A program made the position numbers and the translations under genes. From Heracleum sosnowskyi (lineage: Eukaryota > Streptophyta > Magnoliopsida > Apiales > Apiaceae), in the NCBI GenBank assembly GCA_030848705.1, contig JAUIZM010000016.1, forward strand, positions 1,922,001-1,986,000: DNA of 64,000 bases, given 5' to 3'. Shown piece after piece: positions 21,412 through 34,397 of the stretch; positions within the stretch are counted from its first letter, which is position 1; every line of letters begins with the position of its first letter. The notes under the pieces were generated by a model. The model searched no databases, was not told the DNA's origin, and saw only the letters and a program-made list of their open reading frames with translations.

Positions 21412-24400
21412 ACAAACTTCTAACTTGGAGAGTAGAAACTTGAGTTGATAGGATGGAAAAGATTTGGTAAACAAATCTGCAGGTTGCTCAGTTGTGGGTA
21501 GATAATGTGTAACAACAATCAATTTTTATGTGCTTAGTACGCTCATGAACGACAAAATTAGAGCTAATGTATAGAGCTGATTTGTTGTCACAGTACAAAG
21601 AAACTGGTGTGATGTCAGGAATATGAAGTTCTTTACACAAAGATATCAACCAAGTAATTTCACAACAAGAATCGGCCATTGCCATGTACTCAGCCTTAGC
21701 TGAGGACCTAGAGACAGTATGTTGACGTTTACATTTCCATGAAATTAAAGAATTCCCCAATGTAACACAAAAACCTGTAAGTGATTGTCTTGTTTGCTGA
21801 CAACTACCCCAATCTGCATCTGTTAACACCTTGAGATTAAAACCAGAAGAACTAGAAAGCAAGATTCCTTGACCACAAGTATGTTTAATGTATCTGACCA
21901 ATTTAAGGGCTGCCAACCAATGCACTTCTTGTGGATTATGCATAAACTATGCCAAAATATGGACAAAGTAAGATAAATCTGGCCTTGTTATAGTCAGGTA
22001 AATCAATCTCCCAATTAACCTTCTATAATCTGAAACATCCGTGAGGAATGGAGAATCAGATTCAACTATGAGATTATGATGTTGATCAAGATGAACCTTA
22101 ACAGGTTTGGCATCCATATAACCAACATCTCTGATAAAGTCCAGAGAATATTTTCTCTGGTTGAGGTATATGCCAGAAGCATTCCTAGATATTTCAATAC
22201 CTAAGAAGTATTTCAATGGTCCCAAATCCTTGATTTTGAATTTGCTAGACAGAAAAGTAGTTACCTGAGCCATAAGAGCTTTGTCATTACCAGTGAGAAC
22301 CATGTCATCCACATAGACTAAGAGGATAACAATCTGAGAATCTTGTTTAAAAATAAATAGACTTGAGTCACTAAAGGTCTGAGTGAACCCAAACTCTAGA
22401 AGAGCTTCAGATAAAGTGTCAAACCACTCTCTAGGGGCATGCCTCAACCCATAAAGAGACTTAAGAAGTTTACATACCAGCTGTACATTAGGATATTGCT
22501 GAAGAATATCAGATGGAATTTGATAACCTTGAGGGATTTCCATAAACACTTCTTCATATAATTTACCATGCAGGAAAGCAATAGTTACATCTAATTGATT
22601 AAGAGACCAATTCTACATAGCAGCCAAGGCAAGTATAACTCTGAAAGTTGTCATTTTTTCTACTGGATCAAAAGTATCAAAAAAATCCAAACCCTCTGTT
22701 TGTGTGTAACCCTTAGCCACTAATCTTGCCTTATATCTATCAACTTTGCCATCTGGTAGGTATTTAACTTTAAACAACCATTTGCAGCCTACTATCTTTT
22801 TGTGAGGTGGTAATGGTACTATTTGCCAAGTCTTATTGGCCTCCAAAGCAACTAATTCTATGTTCATAGCTGTACACCACTCACTAGATTGAATAGCTTA
22901 TTTATATGTAGTTGGTTCTGGAATCTTTGTACAATTACTCATAAAAGTTGGTGCAGTAGGCTGAGAAACAATTGACTGAGAAAATGTGCTTGGAAGTCCA
23001 GTAAAATCTTGATACTTACTTGGAACATGTCTAGTTCTGTGAGGTCTGTGGTGTGCTATAACAGTAACTGGAGGAGGAGGACTAGCAGTTGAAGTACTGT
23101 TAGGACTTTCAGCACTAGTTGGAACACTCTCAGAACTAACAAGAATATCATCAGGAATAGTAGTATCAGTAGCACTAGGCTCAGAACTGGGAACAAGCGA
23201 GGAGGTAATAGGATCCAGATCATAAGTAGACACAGTGTCTTGAAAAAGATGAGGAGCTGATGGTGTACTAATTATGTGTTGAAATGGAAATTGATTTTCA
23301 AGAAAGGTCACATCTCTAGAAATGAAAACCTGCCTTGTTTGCAAGTTTAAGATTTTGTAACCCTTTTTAGCATAGGGATATCCTAGAAAAACACCTTTAA
23401 TAGCTCTAGGAGCAAATTTGTTAGAAGACTGAGGTACTATGGTAGCAAAGCACAGACAACCAAAGACTTTAAGATGGGAAAAATCAGGTTTCTTTTGAAA
23501 TAAAACCTCATATGGAGACATACCTTTAAGAAGAGGAGTAGGAGTTCTATTAATAAGATAACATGCAGTAAGTACACAATCTCCCCACAAAAAAAGTGGA
23601 ATATGAGAATGAAATCTTAAAGCTCTAGCTACATTAAGAGGGTGTCTATGTCTGCGTTCAACTATGCCATTTTGCTTAGGAGAATAGGTACAAGATGTTT
23701 GGTGAACAATACCAAACTGAGCACACAGATTTTGTACTTGTTTGTTTACAAACTCAGTCCCATTATCTGACCTAAATGTCTTAATGACAGTATTAAACCG
23801 AGTTTGAACATAAGCAATAAAATCAGACAAAACTGTACAAACAATAGACTTGTTAAGAAGTAAAAACAACCAAGAAGCTCTAGATTTATCATCCACCAAA
23901 GTTAAGAAATAAGAGCAGTTACCATGGTTTTGTATTCTATATGGACCCCACAAGTCCATATGAATAATGTCAAAAACAGCATTACTAAAAGTAGTACTGA
24001 CAGGAAATGGTTTTCTAATCTGTTTTGACATATGACAGCTGTCACAATCCATGGATACAGTAGGTTTACAATTGAAAGGAAACAACGAAAGAATAGAATT
24101 TGGTACATGACCAGTTCTAGCATGCCTGAGTTCCGTAAGAGCAGAATGAGATGAGAAGACAGAACAAACTACTTTATGTGCAAAGGTTGAAGCATTTAGA
24201 ACATACAAACCATGAAGAGCTTTACCAATCTCTAGGTCCCTCCTCAATGTAGGGGCCTAAAGACAATATTTGTTGGAATGAGATATCACAGTAGAATTAC
24301 TGTCAGTAAGTAATTTTGAGATAGACAATAGATTGTAGTGAAATTTTCGAACACAGAGAACATTATGTAAAGTGATATGTGGATTGAGAATAATGGACCC

Positions 24401-24883
24401 CATATGAGTTACCTCAGTTGTATCTCCATTAGGTAAGTAAAGTACTGATTGGCAAGACACAAAGTTGTGAAGTAAATGTTTAAATGGTGTGACATGATTA
24501 GTTGCACCAATATCAATTATTCAATCAAGATCAGTGTGTGGTATAGTATTGACAGGACTGGCAAAATGTAAAGAAGTACCTGCAAACTGAGAGCGATTGA
24601 TAGAGGGTATATAGTGGGAGAAGAAGGTGATTGGCTAGGTGTTTACCTTAGAGTCTGCTGTAGCATCTGTAAGATTTGTTGACATTGACTTTTTGTGAAA
24701 TTTCCAGTGTCAGAAGTAGGAGCAACAACTCACTTTGATGATTCAATAGGAGAAGTAGTCTTTAGCCTGTACTTGAGCAGCAATAACAGTTCTGGCAGAG
24801 AGATTCTTAGGCTTAGGTTTAGGTTTTCCAAATAACTTGTGCCATGCAGGGAGAGCCATGAAGACAGAAGCACTTGTCTTTAG
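21412..24883 (-). pseudogene. pol: Copia-2 pol: protease, integrase, RT, RNase H with several stops
   Basis: One frame from about 24523 to 21488 with nonsense codons at 24521-24523 (TGA), 24257 (TAG), 22898 (TAA), 22613 (TAG) and 21947 (TAG). Protease site reads IIDIGATNH (DTG changed to DIG). Integrase: GAG-pre-integrase HARTGHVP and CDSCHMSKQ, then catalytic core DIIHMDLWGPY, FRSDNGTEFVN and [47 protein letters not shown]. RNase H: LTDADWGSCQQTRQSLTGF and YCDNKSALYIS. Near 21515 a deletion removes about 20 codons, and the C-terminal EQPADLFTKS is out of frame. All five stops can be explained by single C-to-T or G-to-A changes from CAG, CAA or TGG. The upstream end joins gag across Gypsy-2. 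Confidence 0.88.
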
Positions 24884-25429
24884 TGATGTGAGCTAAAATA
24901 AAGCCCTAAGGACACCTTTAATGCTCCATTAATTAGACCTAAAATGGTCCAAATACGAGGCCCATTAATAAGGCCCGAAACCCTAACTATGATATTAAAT
25001 TCGTGGTCAGTAATTGGGCCGAGGTTCAACCCTTGACTTAAACCACTAAGGCATGGGCTTGGTTCATAAACAACCCAGTGGTTGGAAACCACTGGGAAGC
25101 TTCTAAGGCAACGTCCAACATGGAAACCAACTCAAACATGGAAACTAATTCTGATAAGAGTTATCCACTGTCAAGGAGGTTACTTGGACACCAATAACCT
25201 AACCCTAGCACGATTCTAAGGCTCCAGACGCCTATATAAAGGGCCTAACCCCTCAACATTAGAACTACATTTTCTTGGCTTGATTCTCATTGATAATTGA
25301 GTTACGTAGGCATCTTGTGAGGACATGTTTAGTCACGAAACACAAGATCAGCCATTAAGACACGTTTGTCCACAACCTAGCATTAAATACTCGCCGTCAA
25401 TATCTAAACCTACTTTTCGTTCCACAACA
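24884..25429 (+). repeat. Gypsy-2 5' LTR (546 bp)
   Basis: TGATGTGAGCTAAAATAAAGCCC...CCACAACA. TATA box TATATAAA at 25233-25240. It has about 70 bp near its 5' end (between AAAGCCCT and GGCCCGAAACC) that the 3' LTR lacks; the GGCCC/AGCCC ends suggest a microhomology deletion in the 3' copy. Confidence 0.88.
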
Positions 25430-25431
25430 TT

Positions 25432-25447
25432 TGGCGCCGTCTGTGGG
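25432..25447 (+). other. Gypsy-2 primer-binding site
   Basis: TGGCGCCGTCTGTGGG, two bases after the 5' LTR. The first nine bases fit the tRNA-Asp-type PBS of plant gypsy elements; the exact tRNA is not certain. Confidence 0.7.
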
Positions 25448-25462
25448 AATCCAACAACAACC

Positions 25463-26409
25463 ATGGTTAACACACGGAGAACAACAGTCGTCACTGGATG
25501 TACTGTTGTCACTACTGTTCCAATTGTCACGGAACAAGGGTTGTTACCCCTCACAACAGTGGTTTCTCAACCACTAGGGACGTTACCCATCACAACGGGG
25601 GTGGTTTCTCAACCACAAGCGACGAATCCCCAAACTTCCATACCTCAGAACGAGACAAATCCCCTTCAGATGGTCGTCTCGCCGCTTGGCCACGACATTC
25701 CCCATGGAGCACAGATCTCCACGACCGTGCTCCCTATGAGCACCAATCCTACTTATGGATTGCCTAACTACCCCCATGAAACAGGAGGAAGTGGCCATGC
25801 CCCCATAGTCCATGAGCCATACGAACCAACCTACATTCAAGGTTTGGGACCTATCCAGGAACAAGGATACTTGGATTACTCCGGACCTTATATTGACGAT
25901 TACTCGTCTGATGAAAGTCGAGATCAAGCGCCCAGGAGAAGAAAAGCTAGCAAGGAGCACCTTAAAAGAAGGATTTGTGGACAACACTTGGGGGGCAGAG
26001 CCCTCGCTCATAAGATAACCAGGCTAGGCTTTTACTGGCCTGAGATGCTGACTGACACCAAGGATTTTGTTAAGAAGTGTGATCGTTGTCAGAAACATGC
26101 ACCAGTGGTTAGGCAACCACCTGAGATGCTAACTTCAATCAATTCTCCAATTACGTTTGGTATGTGGGGAATGGACATACTTGGTCCCTTTCCTATGGCT
26201 ACAGCACAAAGAAAGTTTCTGATAGTGGTAATTGATTACTTCACTAAGTGGATTGAGGCCAAACCCTTGGCCAAGATAACCACCAAGAAAGTTGCCCAGT
26301 TCCTGTGGGAAAGCATAATGTATAGGTACGGAATACCCCGCATCTTTGTTACGGATAATGGAACACAGTTCAATAATGAAGACTTCAGAAAGTATTGTGA
26401 AGAGAACGC
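25463..26409 (+). pseudogene. Gypsy-2 gag-integrase fusion ORF (5' part, cut by Copia-3)
   Basis: ATG at 25463 (MVNTRRTTVV) begins about 170 residues of low-complexity Thr/Val/Pro-rich Gag N terminus. At about 25965 the frame passes directly into an integrase zinc region (HLGGRALAHKITRLGFYWPEM, KKCDRCQKH) and catalytic core (WGMDILGPFPMA, DYFTKWIEAK, FVTDNGTQFNN). The rest of Gag, protease, RT and RNase H are missing, so the deletion happened to be in frame. The frame is open to the Copia-3 insertion (TSD AACGC) and resumes exactly in frame at 52474. The track start upstream at 25325 lies within the LTR and is not a likely start. Confidence 0.8.
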
Positions 26410-26930
26410 TGTTGCCCAGTAAATAACAATTGTAGAAGGGGGTTGAATACAATTGTATAAGATTCTCGACTTTATATAACACAGATATGAAAGAACAATA
26501 ACAGCTTTATTAAATCTGATATAAAACTGTTACAAACTCTCTCAAGAAATTCTGATGTTCTTGAGAGCTGCTAGGTTACACAAATACTCGAGTGTAATAT
26601 TGGTTGTTAAACCAAAACCTAAACTGTGTTTATATAGTACACAGCTTCTCTATCAATGATAAGTCCTAATCAATTACAAAGATTGAAACCTATCCATAAT
26701 TGATAGCTACATTCTACAAACCAGGAACCGACAGAATAAACTTCCATATTTAACTAGACTCCAAATATAACTCGAAGTAGGAATCCTGATCAGCTTCCAG
26801 TCCTGATGATCAATCCTGATCCCAGTCCTGATATGCATCTTGATCCTGACGACCTATGTAATCCTGATGACGCCAGCAATCCTGATCAGTTGAGTCTAGC
26901 TCTTGACGATCATTGAATTTTGATCTAACA
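26410..26930 (-). repeat. Copia-3 3' LTR (521 bp)
   Basis: Plus-strand TGTTGCCCAGTAAAT...GATCTAACA. The right part (about 26765-26900) is packed with TCCTGAT: six exact copies and one TCCTGAC in roughly 120 bp. Confidence 0.95.
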
Positions 26931-26942
26931 ATCTCCCCCAAT
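26931..26942 (-). other. Copia-3 polypurine tract
   Basis: Plus strand ATCTCCCCCAAT, that is TGGGGGAGAT on the element strand next to the 3' LTR, the same core as in Copia-1. Confidence 0.85.
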
Positions 26943-27040
26943 CTCATACTTTGTGAAATAAAGTATAGATTCCTAAGATTCAATGATGTCAAAAACATAT
27001 ATACAAAATGTACAAGTATCTGCAGCAACAACTTATCTGT

Positions 27041-30000
27041 TTAAATTCTTTGATAGAACAGATTCATCTTCAAGAAGTTGGATAACAAATTTTCTTCTTT
27101 TTCTTCAAGAATTTGAATCAGTCTTTCCTTAAGATTTCTGAGTTCTTCATCTTCCTCATTAATCTGGTAGATAGCTGCTCTGAGATTCTGTATGGAGCTT
27201 CTCTGTAGACTGTGTTCTTCAAGTAAAAGATTAGCAATTTCCTTCCCATCAGGATTGAGAGTAAGTTGAGTCAGGCCAAAAGTTACTTCTTTAACAGCAG
27301 TACCCCTTTGCATTTCCACATCCTGATCTCTTAGATTTAAATACATGGGAGTATAATTACCATTGAAATTTCTATCATCATCCAGTCTTCTTTGAATTGT
27401 TGACAAGATCATGTCACTCCACACTTTGCATATTTGATTCTTCCATCTCAAAAGATAGTGAACATATTTCAGTTCCTGTGTAGTTTTTATCAGCAGATCT
27501 TGAATAGATAGAATCTTCACACTACCATCTTTCATGAAGTACAGAAGCTTTTCTTTCTTTTCAAAACCATCATGACAATCTATAACTATATCAACAGCTA
27601 GTAAATTGTTCAGGTTTTCAGAAGTTAAAGTACCTCCAATTTCAGTTAAGGAGTAAGGATCAACATAAGACATATTCAGATATTCAGCATCCCTGTGTCC
27701 AATACCTCCTCTTGAATTACTTGTTAGTTGCTTCAGATTTGAAAACATCCTTAGCCAGAGTGCTTTTGATCTAACCATATCAGATAAATCAACAATACTT
27801 GAAGCACTTGTAATAATTCCACTAGACTGAAAATTGATAGGTGTATCACACCTCAGTGTACTAATGTGTTTCCACTTCTTGTCTTTCTCCTTTTCATGAG
27901 CATAGCTTCTTTCAAGTAAAGATTCTTGTCTGCTTGGGTTCCTCCACTTTCTTTCATTTGAGAGTTTAAGCCTTTGCATATAGAGATTGAAATCTCTATT
28001 TGTTCTTCTTGTAATATCTCTTCTTCTGGCTTCTTCTTCTTCATCTACTTCTTTGTTGTGAAAATCAACCACAGTAGATAAGATCATCAAATCAATCTCT
28101 TGCAGAATTTCAGAATCATCAGGATCTTGAATATTATCAGGAACAACATCAGGATTAGATTCTTCAATTTGATTTGTATTGCAGAGAGTTGATTTTCTTG
28201 ATTTTCTTCTCAATTCAGGTTCTTCTTCAACATTTCCATCATCACCAAAAGTAGATCTGTCAGAAACTACTAGAGTTTGAATAGGTTCAGGAATTTCTTC
28301 AATTCTTAACCCTCTAGACCTTCTCTGTCTAGGTACTGTTTGAGTTGAAGAACCTCTTCTACTTCTTCTAGCACCTCTCCTACCTCTGCTTCCTCTACCT
28401 TTAGTAGAAACAGAATAGCTTTCCATTATCTCTTTTTGTTGTCTAAAAAATTCTTCATTTGAGAGATCTGGATATTCTTCACTTGCTGTAGAGAGTGCTT
28501 TTCTAGGAAATAATTGTTGAACTCTTTTATCAGTATGATAAAGAGTAACAATTCTACCATCATTTGTAGTAAACTTCTGGAATAGTTTTGATGCATCTTC
28601 AGGATTATCAATAATTATATCTTCATCACCTTCAGGAATTGTAGCAAGAGTATGTCCATGACCGGGTGTCAGGATCTGTTCTTCCGTCAGGATCTGAGAT
28701 TGCACCAACGTTCTTACTGTCTTTACTCCAGAATCAGAAACATGAGTTGACTGCGTTGTTTGATTTTGAGAAGTTTGAATTGTAGATTTCAAAACAACAG
28801 TATCAGAGGTTTCTCCTTGTATCACTTTGTCACTACCATCATCTCCAGTATCATCATCATTATTCCTTAATACTAGATCAGGTGTACATTTTGTCTGACT
28901 AACCTTCTCCCCCTTTTTGACATCAGGATTTGACAATAAACTCAAAATTAAGGAAAGAGAGGCTTGAATGTCAGTTACCTTAGCATCTAGAGAATCAATC
29001 CTTTGGTTGATGGAGGTTTGTTCAGTAACAATAGATTTCACTTGTGATTCTACTACCCTTAGCTGAAAAGTAGTAGGCACCTTTGTAAAATTTTGAGAAA
29101 TGTCATTCCTCACCAACTCAGTTGAATTCTTGATAGAATCGATCTCACTTTTCAGGCTCTTGGATAACAGAGTTGTAGCCTTCAGATGATTCTTCAATTC
29201 TTGATTCTCTATAGATTTCACTGCATCATAGGCATGTTCCAAAGCAGAAGAATAACTTACAGTTTCAGCAGAACTGTGCCATGAATTGTTCTATTCATTC
29301 TGTCTAAGTGCCTCAGCAGGAGTAAAGGAAGGAATAGAAAAATCTTGTCTCTGATCTTTCCTAGTGGAAGCCTTGCCAGCCATATATGTACTTGACGAAC
29401 CAAAATTAGTTCCAAGACTAACTTTGAGTGCTGTAGCAAGCTGTTCCTTCTCTTTTCGATTTGCATCATCATCACTATCATCAGAGTCATCATCATCAGT
29501 ATCATGAGGAATATCAGGTTCAGGAATAGCTATACCTTTCAGTTTATCCTGTGAATCTGAGATAGGATGATCCATTTGTCTTGAACGAAGTGGCTGTATC
29601 AGGATAGGCTCATCATCAGGAGCACCACTAGCGTCAGGATGAACACCGTCAGGATTTGATATGCTTGCATCAGTATTTGCTACCAATGGTTCTTGTGGAG
29701 CTTGAGGTTCAGAAGCTGCTTCAACACTTTGAGTTAAAGGTTCTTGTGTGCTTCCCTCATTGACAGTGTCCTCGACCAATCTTTGAACTTCTTCTCCACC
29801 AGAAATCCCTTGAGCATTTTCAGGAATTTTCTTAGAAACTGTAGCTTGTCCTGCATCTTCACTTTGAGAATATGGTTCTTGTGTAGCTGGAATGTTGATG
29901 TCTTCATTCTCCCTGTGAGAAAATGGTTCTTGTGTGACCATTCCACTAGCTAAGCCTTCACCCAAACTTTGATTGAGTGGTTCTTGTGTGGCTGGATCAT

Positions 30001-30309
30001 CAGAAAGAGCTGTTGAACCACTTTGAGGTTCAGGTTCTTGTGGGCTTGATCCTTTCAGTTTCTTCTGTCTCTGATAGACTAACTCTTCTGCCTTCCTTAG
30101 CTTTTCCATTGGATGTTTTATCCCAAGCTTGGAAGCAGCAGCACCATACTTCTCCCATGAAATATCAACACGTCTTTTTGTTGGAGAGTCTTGTGCTGGA
30201 GAGTCTGAAATATTAACCACTTGACTTGGTACAGCATCAGGAATACTAACATCAGGATTTGCTTGAGCAGTAGAAACTGATTGCTCATTCAGAATTGAAG
30301 TGTCCTGTA
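27041..30309 (-). pseudogene. Copia-3 accessory ORF, middle and C-terminal part
   Basis: Joins the N-terminal part (44426-45727) in frame across Gypsy-3 and runs to TAG... stop at 27041, with one internal TAG at 29291-29293. From residue about 435: acidic linker with five TQEP/PQEP repeats (TQEPLNQS, TQEPFSHR, TQEPYSQS, TQEPLTQS, PQEPLVAN); coiled coil at about 789-905 ending NPDVKKGEK; Arg/Gly-rich stretch (GRGSRGRRGARRSRRGS) at about 1070; C-terminal domain from about 1345 with LLYFMKDG, TQELKYVHYLLRWK, YTPMYLNLRD and NLRAAIYQINEEDEELRNLKERL. The last domain is shared with Copia-1. No transmembrane segment or signal peptide stands out, so an envelope role has no direct support. Function unknown. 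Confidence 0.8.
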
Positions 30310-33300
30310 TGTAACAGCCCCAGACCCGGGGTCGGAGATCTGGTCGTTACGGTCATTATTCCATGCATCATGCTTGACTTGAATCAATATAAATAAATAA
30401 CATGCTATGACCCCGCAATCTAAGCTCACACACATACAAGTTATAGTCCCAGAGATGAACTTGAAATAAGTAATGCTGACAGGATCCACATACATATCAT
30501 GAGTGTTTACAAGCCCAAATATAATTTACAAGTTTATGTTTGCTGCCACTTCTTTAAGTTACGTCATACATATAGTTAAAAGCTGAATCCAACTACCAGT
30601 CTATATCACTAGTAAGTTCTACCTCAGCTATGACGGCAATAGTGTCAGGGGAGAGTCCTCTGGGTACCCGCGCCCTCTTGCGCATGGTGGTTTCGGTACG
30701 AGCCATCTGGTTTATCTGTTGTGGTGATATATATAAAAACAAGCAAAGGTGAGCAACGAAGCCCACCAAAATAATACTGAACTGATAAACAATATATATC
30801 CAAGTACCATCTTTCACAATAAACATTTACTTCATATCATAATCTGGAAATAGAGACAATGCAAAAATATTTCCAAATTCGTTTTCGAAACTCATCTGAT
30901 TCCATATATCTTTTTCAACACAATCATATACCTTTTTGTACTTTTATATGCTTTCTGATAAACTCATATATTGGAATAACTTGAATACTCTTGAATAAAC
31001 TTTCTTTCTCTGAACTTGCATAAAGCTGAATAACTTGAGTAAACTTTCTTTCATGGATGATGAACTGTAGACGGAGATTCTGGGCGACAGGGATACCTCT
31101 ACGATGATCAGTCGTAAGGCAAATCCCCACTGCTGTTTTTCTACGTAGAAGGGAAAATAGAACATACGCTAACTGATCTACCTCCCCGCCTTCGGTTGTA
31201 GGGGGAAGAGCAGACCCGTTCATAGACTGCCAGCCTGATACTCTTCTCTGGGTGGGAAAAACAGACCCGTTCATAGACCGTCGGTCTACACGTAATTCCC
31301 TCCTCTTACCCTACGGTCGGGCACATACTGATAATCTAAGGGAAAAACAGACCCGTTCATAGACTGTCGGTCTACGCGTAATTCCCTTAGGGGACAGGCG
31401 CCACTCAGTCCCTTACATATTCTCCGAGTTCAAGAAAATCCATAACTTTGAAACATAAAGTTCCTTTCCCTTTTTCCCCTAGTATACGACTCCACAAAGT
31501 AGTCATATCTGGTTGGAAAGGAAAATTCACCCATATTTCCCAAGCTGATGCTTGTTCATGGATACAACTTATTCCACTGGTCTTACTCCTTGAGTCTTGA
31601 GGAAGTAATCAAAATCATTTTGATGGTAGCATACAAAGCTGTTAAAGGAATAGTTTCAAAAAGATTTAGGACCGGGCAGTCCACTTGAAACAAACATAAA
31701 ATCTTGAGTAAGGTCCCCTGAGTCTTTCTAGTTTGAGCGAACATTTAAGTCTTTCTGAATATTGACTTAAAAGGGAAATAAATTTGGGAACCTTCTCTAA
31801 TTATATTATAATTATCTGAATAAAGCTTTATTAGTTATCGAGGGTTAAAGGAAAATTTCACAAAATACTTCCTTAAGAAGTAGGGCTTTAAATAGTTAAT
31901 GAAAACTGTATTTAATAAAGAATATTTATTTAGAAATAATTCCCAAATACTTTCTTAAGAAAATAATGGATAATAGTATAATAATATAACCCTAGATAAC
32001 AACTGATACTATTCCCGGTCCGTAGAATAAATACAGAGTATATACCCCCTACTGAGGGTTTTTCTTAAAACATCGGCTTATAAATATTGCCGTAACCATT
32101 GCTTATAAGTCCAACTCATACTAATAACTTTTACTTAGCATCGTAAATATCGTTACGAAATCATGAACACATAGCATATATATATATCAAAATCTTTTAT
32201 TTATCACCACAACAGTTTATAAAGGTATAGGTTTGAAAACTTGCCTGATCTCTGGGTCTGTGAGCGGTGTCCTGCAGTGGTCCGGCGATCTATCAACAAT
32301 AAAAATATCTTTCATCAATAACTTATACTTAGGAATCAAACGAACATTATTCTTAAACTTAAACGCCACACCAATGCAACTATATGATCATAACCATTGC
32401 AATCTCTATTACCATCTTATACTTAGGTACTCGTTTGTTATCAAGGGACATCACCCCAACTTGCCCTTGATCTGACTTGAAATTATAAATGCTCTAGAGT
32501 CAACCTCCTATGATCCATTCCAAGGTTTTTGATTCGTTTCTCAAGGTGTTTCTAAAGTTATGTCCAAGTACTTGTTTTAAGGGGTTCCTCGCACTTAGCC
32601 TTACTTCGAACATTTTTATAAAATCGAAAAATGATCATTTTCAGACAAGGTTTTCTCCTATACTTTCCTTACTGTCTCTACTATTTAATTACCAAAATTA
32701 GCTCCTGCAATGATCAAGTCAAGAGAGCTTTATTTCAGTTACAAACTTATCTTCTCGTTTCTGACCTACTTTTACTAATTTGACCATATCTCCTAAACCG
32801 TAAGTCGGATAGTTCCGATTCTTGCGCCAAAACAATCTACGTTCAAAAATCTATAAGTAAAAGTCATATACTCATCAAGGTCAGAGACCTATCTCGACTG
32901 TTAAGCTCTGTTTTCAAAGGTTTTATAAATTTCGGCATTACGACGGCTATACATCGGATAATCCCAAAATCCAAACACTCCAAATATCATACTCTCTACT
33001 CCAACAACTCATACATGTTGTTCAACATCCAACCAAGGGATACCACTGCCAAGCCTCCACATAAACCAATTTAACATTCATCCAAACCCAATCATAACCA
33101 TCATGTCCTACATATACATCAAATCTCTATAACTCATCTAAATCATCAAAAATGAAATTATGAACTAGGGTTTCAAAAGAGGGTTACCTTCCTTGATGTA
33201 TGGGTGACCTCAATAAGCCTTGATTAGCCTTTATCTAACCTTAGGAGAGCTTGAATCATCAAAAGAAATCATGAAAACAAGGTTAGCTCTCGGAGTTACT

Positions 33301-34364
33301 ATTCACCCAGTAAAAGAACTGCAAAAACGAAGGCCTTACCGTGCTTAAATGGAAACATCTTGTGAACTAGAAGTTGTAGATTATCTCAAGACCTTTCCAA
33401 CAAGCTAAAGAACACAAGATTTGAGTAAGAAACGAAGGAGATCTGGCTGCTACAGTTTGGCCGAATGTTCTTCAATGGTGGTGATGTTTTTGTGTTCCTT
33501 TTTCTTTTTGTTTAATTACTTGTGTCTTTTGTATAATTAAATGGTCAACTTTGGTGAGTCATGGTCCTTGGCACCTTCTTCTCTCAACATGTGTCGCACA
33601 TGCATTGGTTCCATTAAAGTAGCTTTACTGGTTCGTTTCCTTTCACATAGATGATCCAAATGTTGCATCCCTCGAACCATTCTTGTTACATGTTACTTCC
33701 ATGCCTATATTTAATCCTGTAAACGTTCTTGATATCTCTAATTCTTTTATTAAATCCATATCCCCGGAATTAATAATTTAAATCCTTAAATATTCTCAAA
33801 TAATAATTTATTCATCCGTTTTTGGTGATACTTCGGAGAAAACGGAAATACTATTTTTCCGATTCTGACAGCTTTTGCATTCCTTCATTTTCCTCGTAGA
33901 TCACTAATGTGACTTTGAAAGTTTATTATATCGCCCCGCATATAGTGTGGTCTGAAAAACTTTTTAAATGAAAAAGTTACTATTCATCAGTGGTTTTTCT
34001 ATAATCCTTTGGATCAATATCCGTTCCAATATTCCTGGTTTATTTTCTCTTCACTTCTTGCACTTAGAAATGTTCTAGTGCTTTCTCGGGCACACGCTAT
34101 CTTGCTTACGGAGTTGTCGGATGCATACCAGATATCGATTTGGATGACATAAAAATACTTTTCTTCCTTGGAATATTGTATTCTTATTTTCCAGAGTGAT
34201 TATTCTTATCTATATGTTCAGTCCATTCTTACTATTCTCAAAATGTTTGAAAACCGAAATTCATATTCATTTCATAACTTGATTCTCAAAGTCATTGCCA
34301 CTATCCATATTTACATCAACATATAATAAAAGTTTTAATTCTACCCAAAATCTGGGGTCTTACA
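30310..34364 (-). repeat. Gypsy-3 3' LTR (4,055 bp)
   Basis: Plus-strand TGTAACAGCCCCAGACCC...GGGGTCTTACA. Three copies of CAGACCCGTTCATAGAC lie at about 31213-31365. No independent gene is supported; small ORFs recur in the other LTR. Confidence 0.95.
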
Positions 34365-34377
34365 GTCTCCCCTCCTT
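34365..34377 (-). other. Gypsy-3 polypurine tract
   Basis: Plus-strand GTCTCCCCTCCTT, the complement of AAGGAGGGGAGAC as in Gypsy-1, abutting the 3' LTR. Confidence 0.88.
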
Positions 34378-34397
34378 AAAAGGATTCCGTCCCGGAA

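Noticed and set aside
32233..32475. ORFs repeated in both Gypsy-3 LTRs (also 32510-32701 and the 42 kb copies)
   Set aside because: Same reason: LTR duplication, no domain, no conservation with Gypsy-1.
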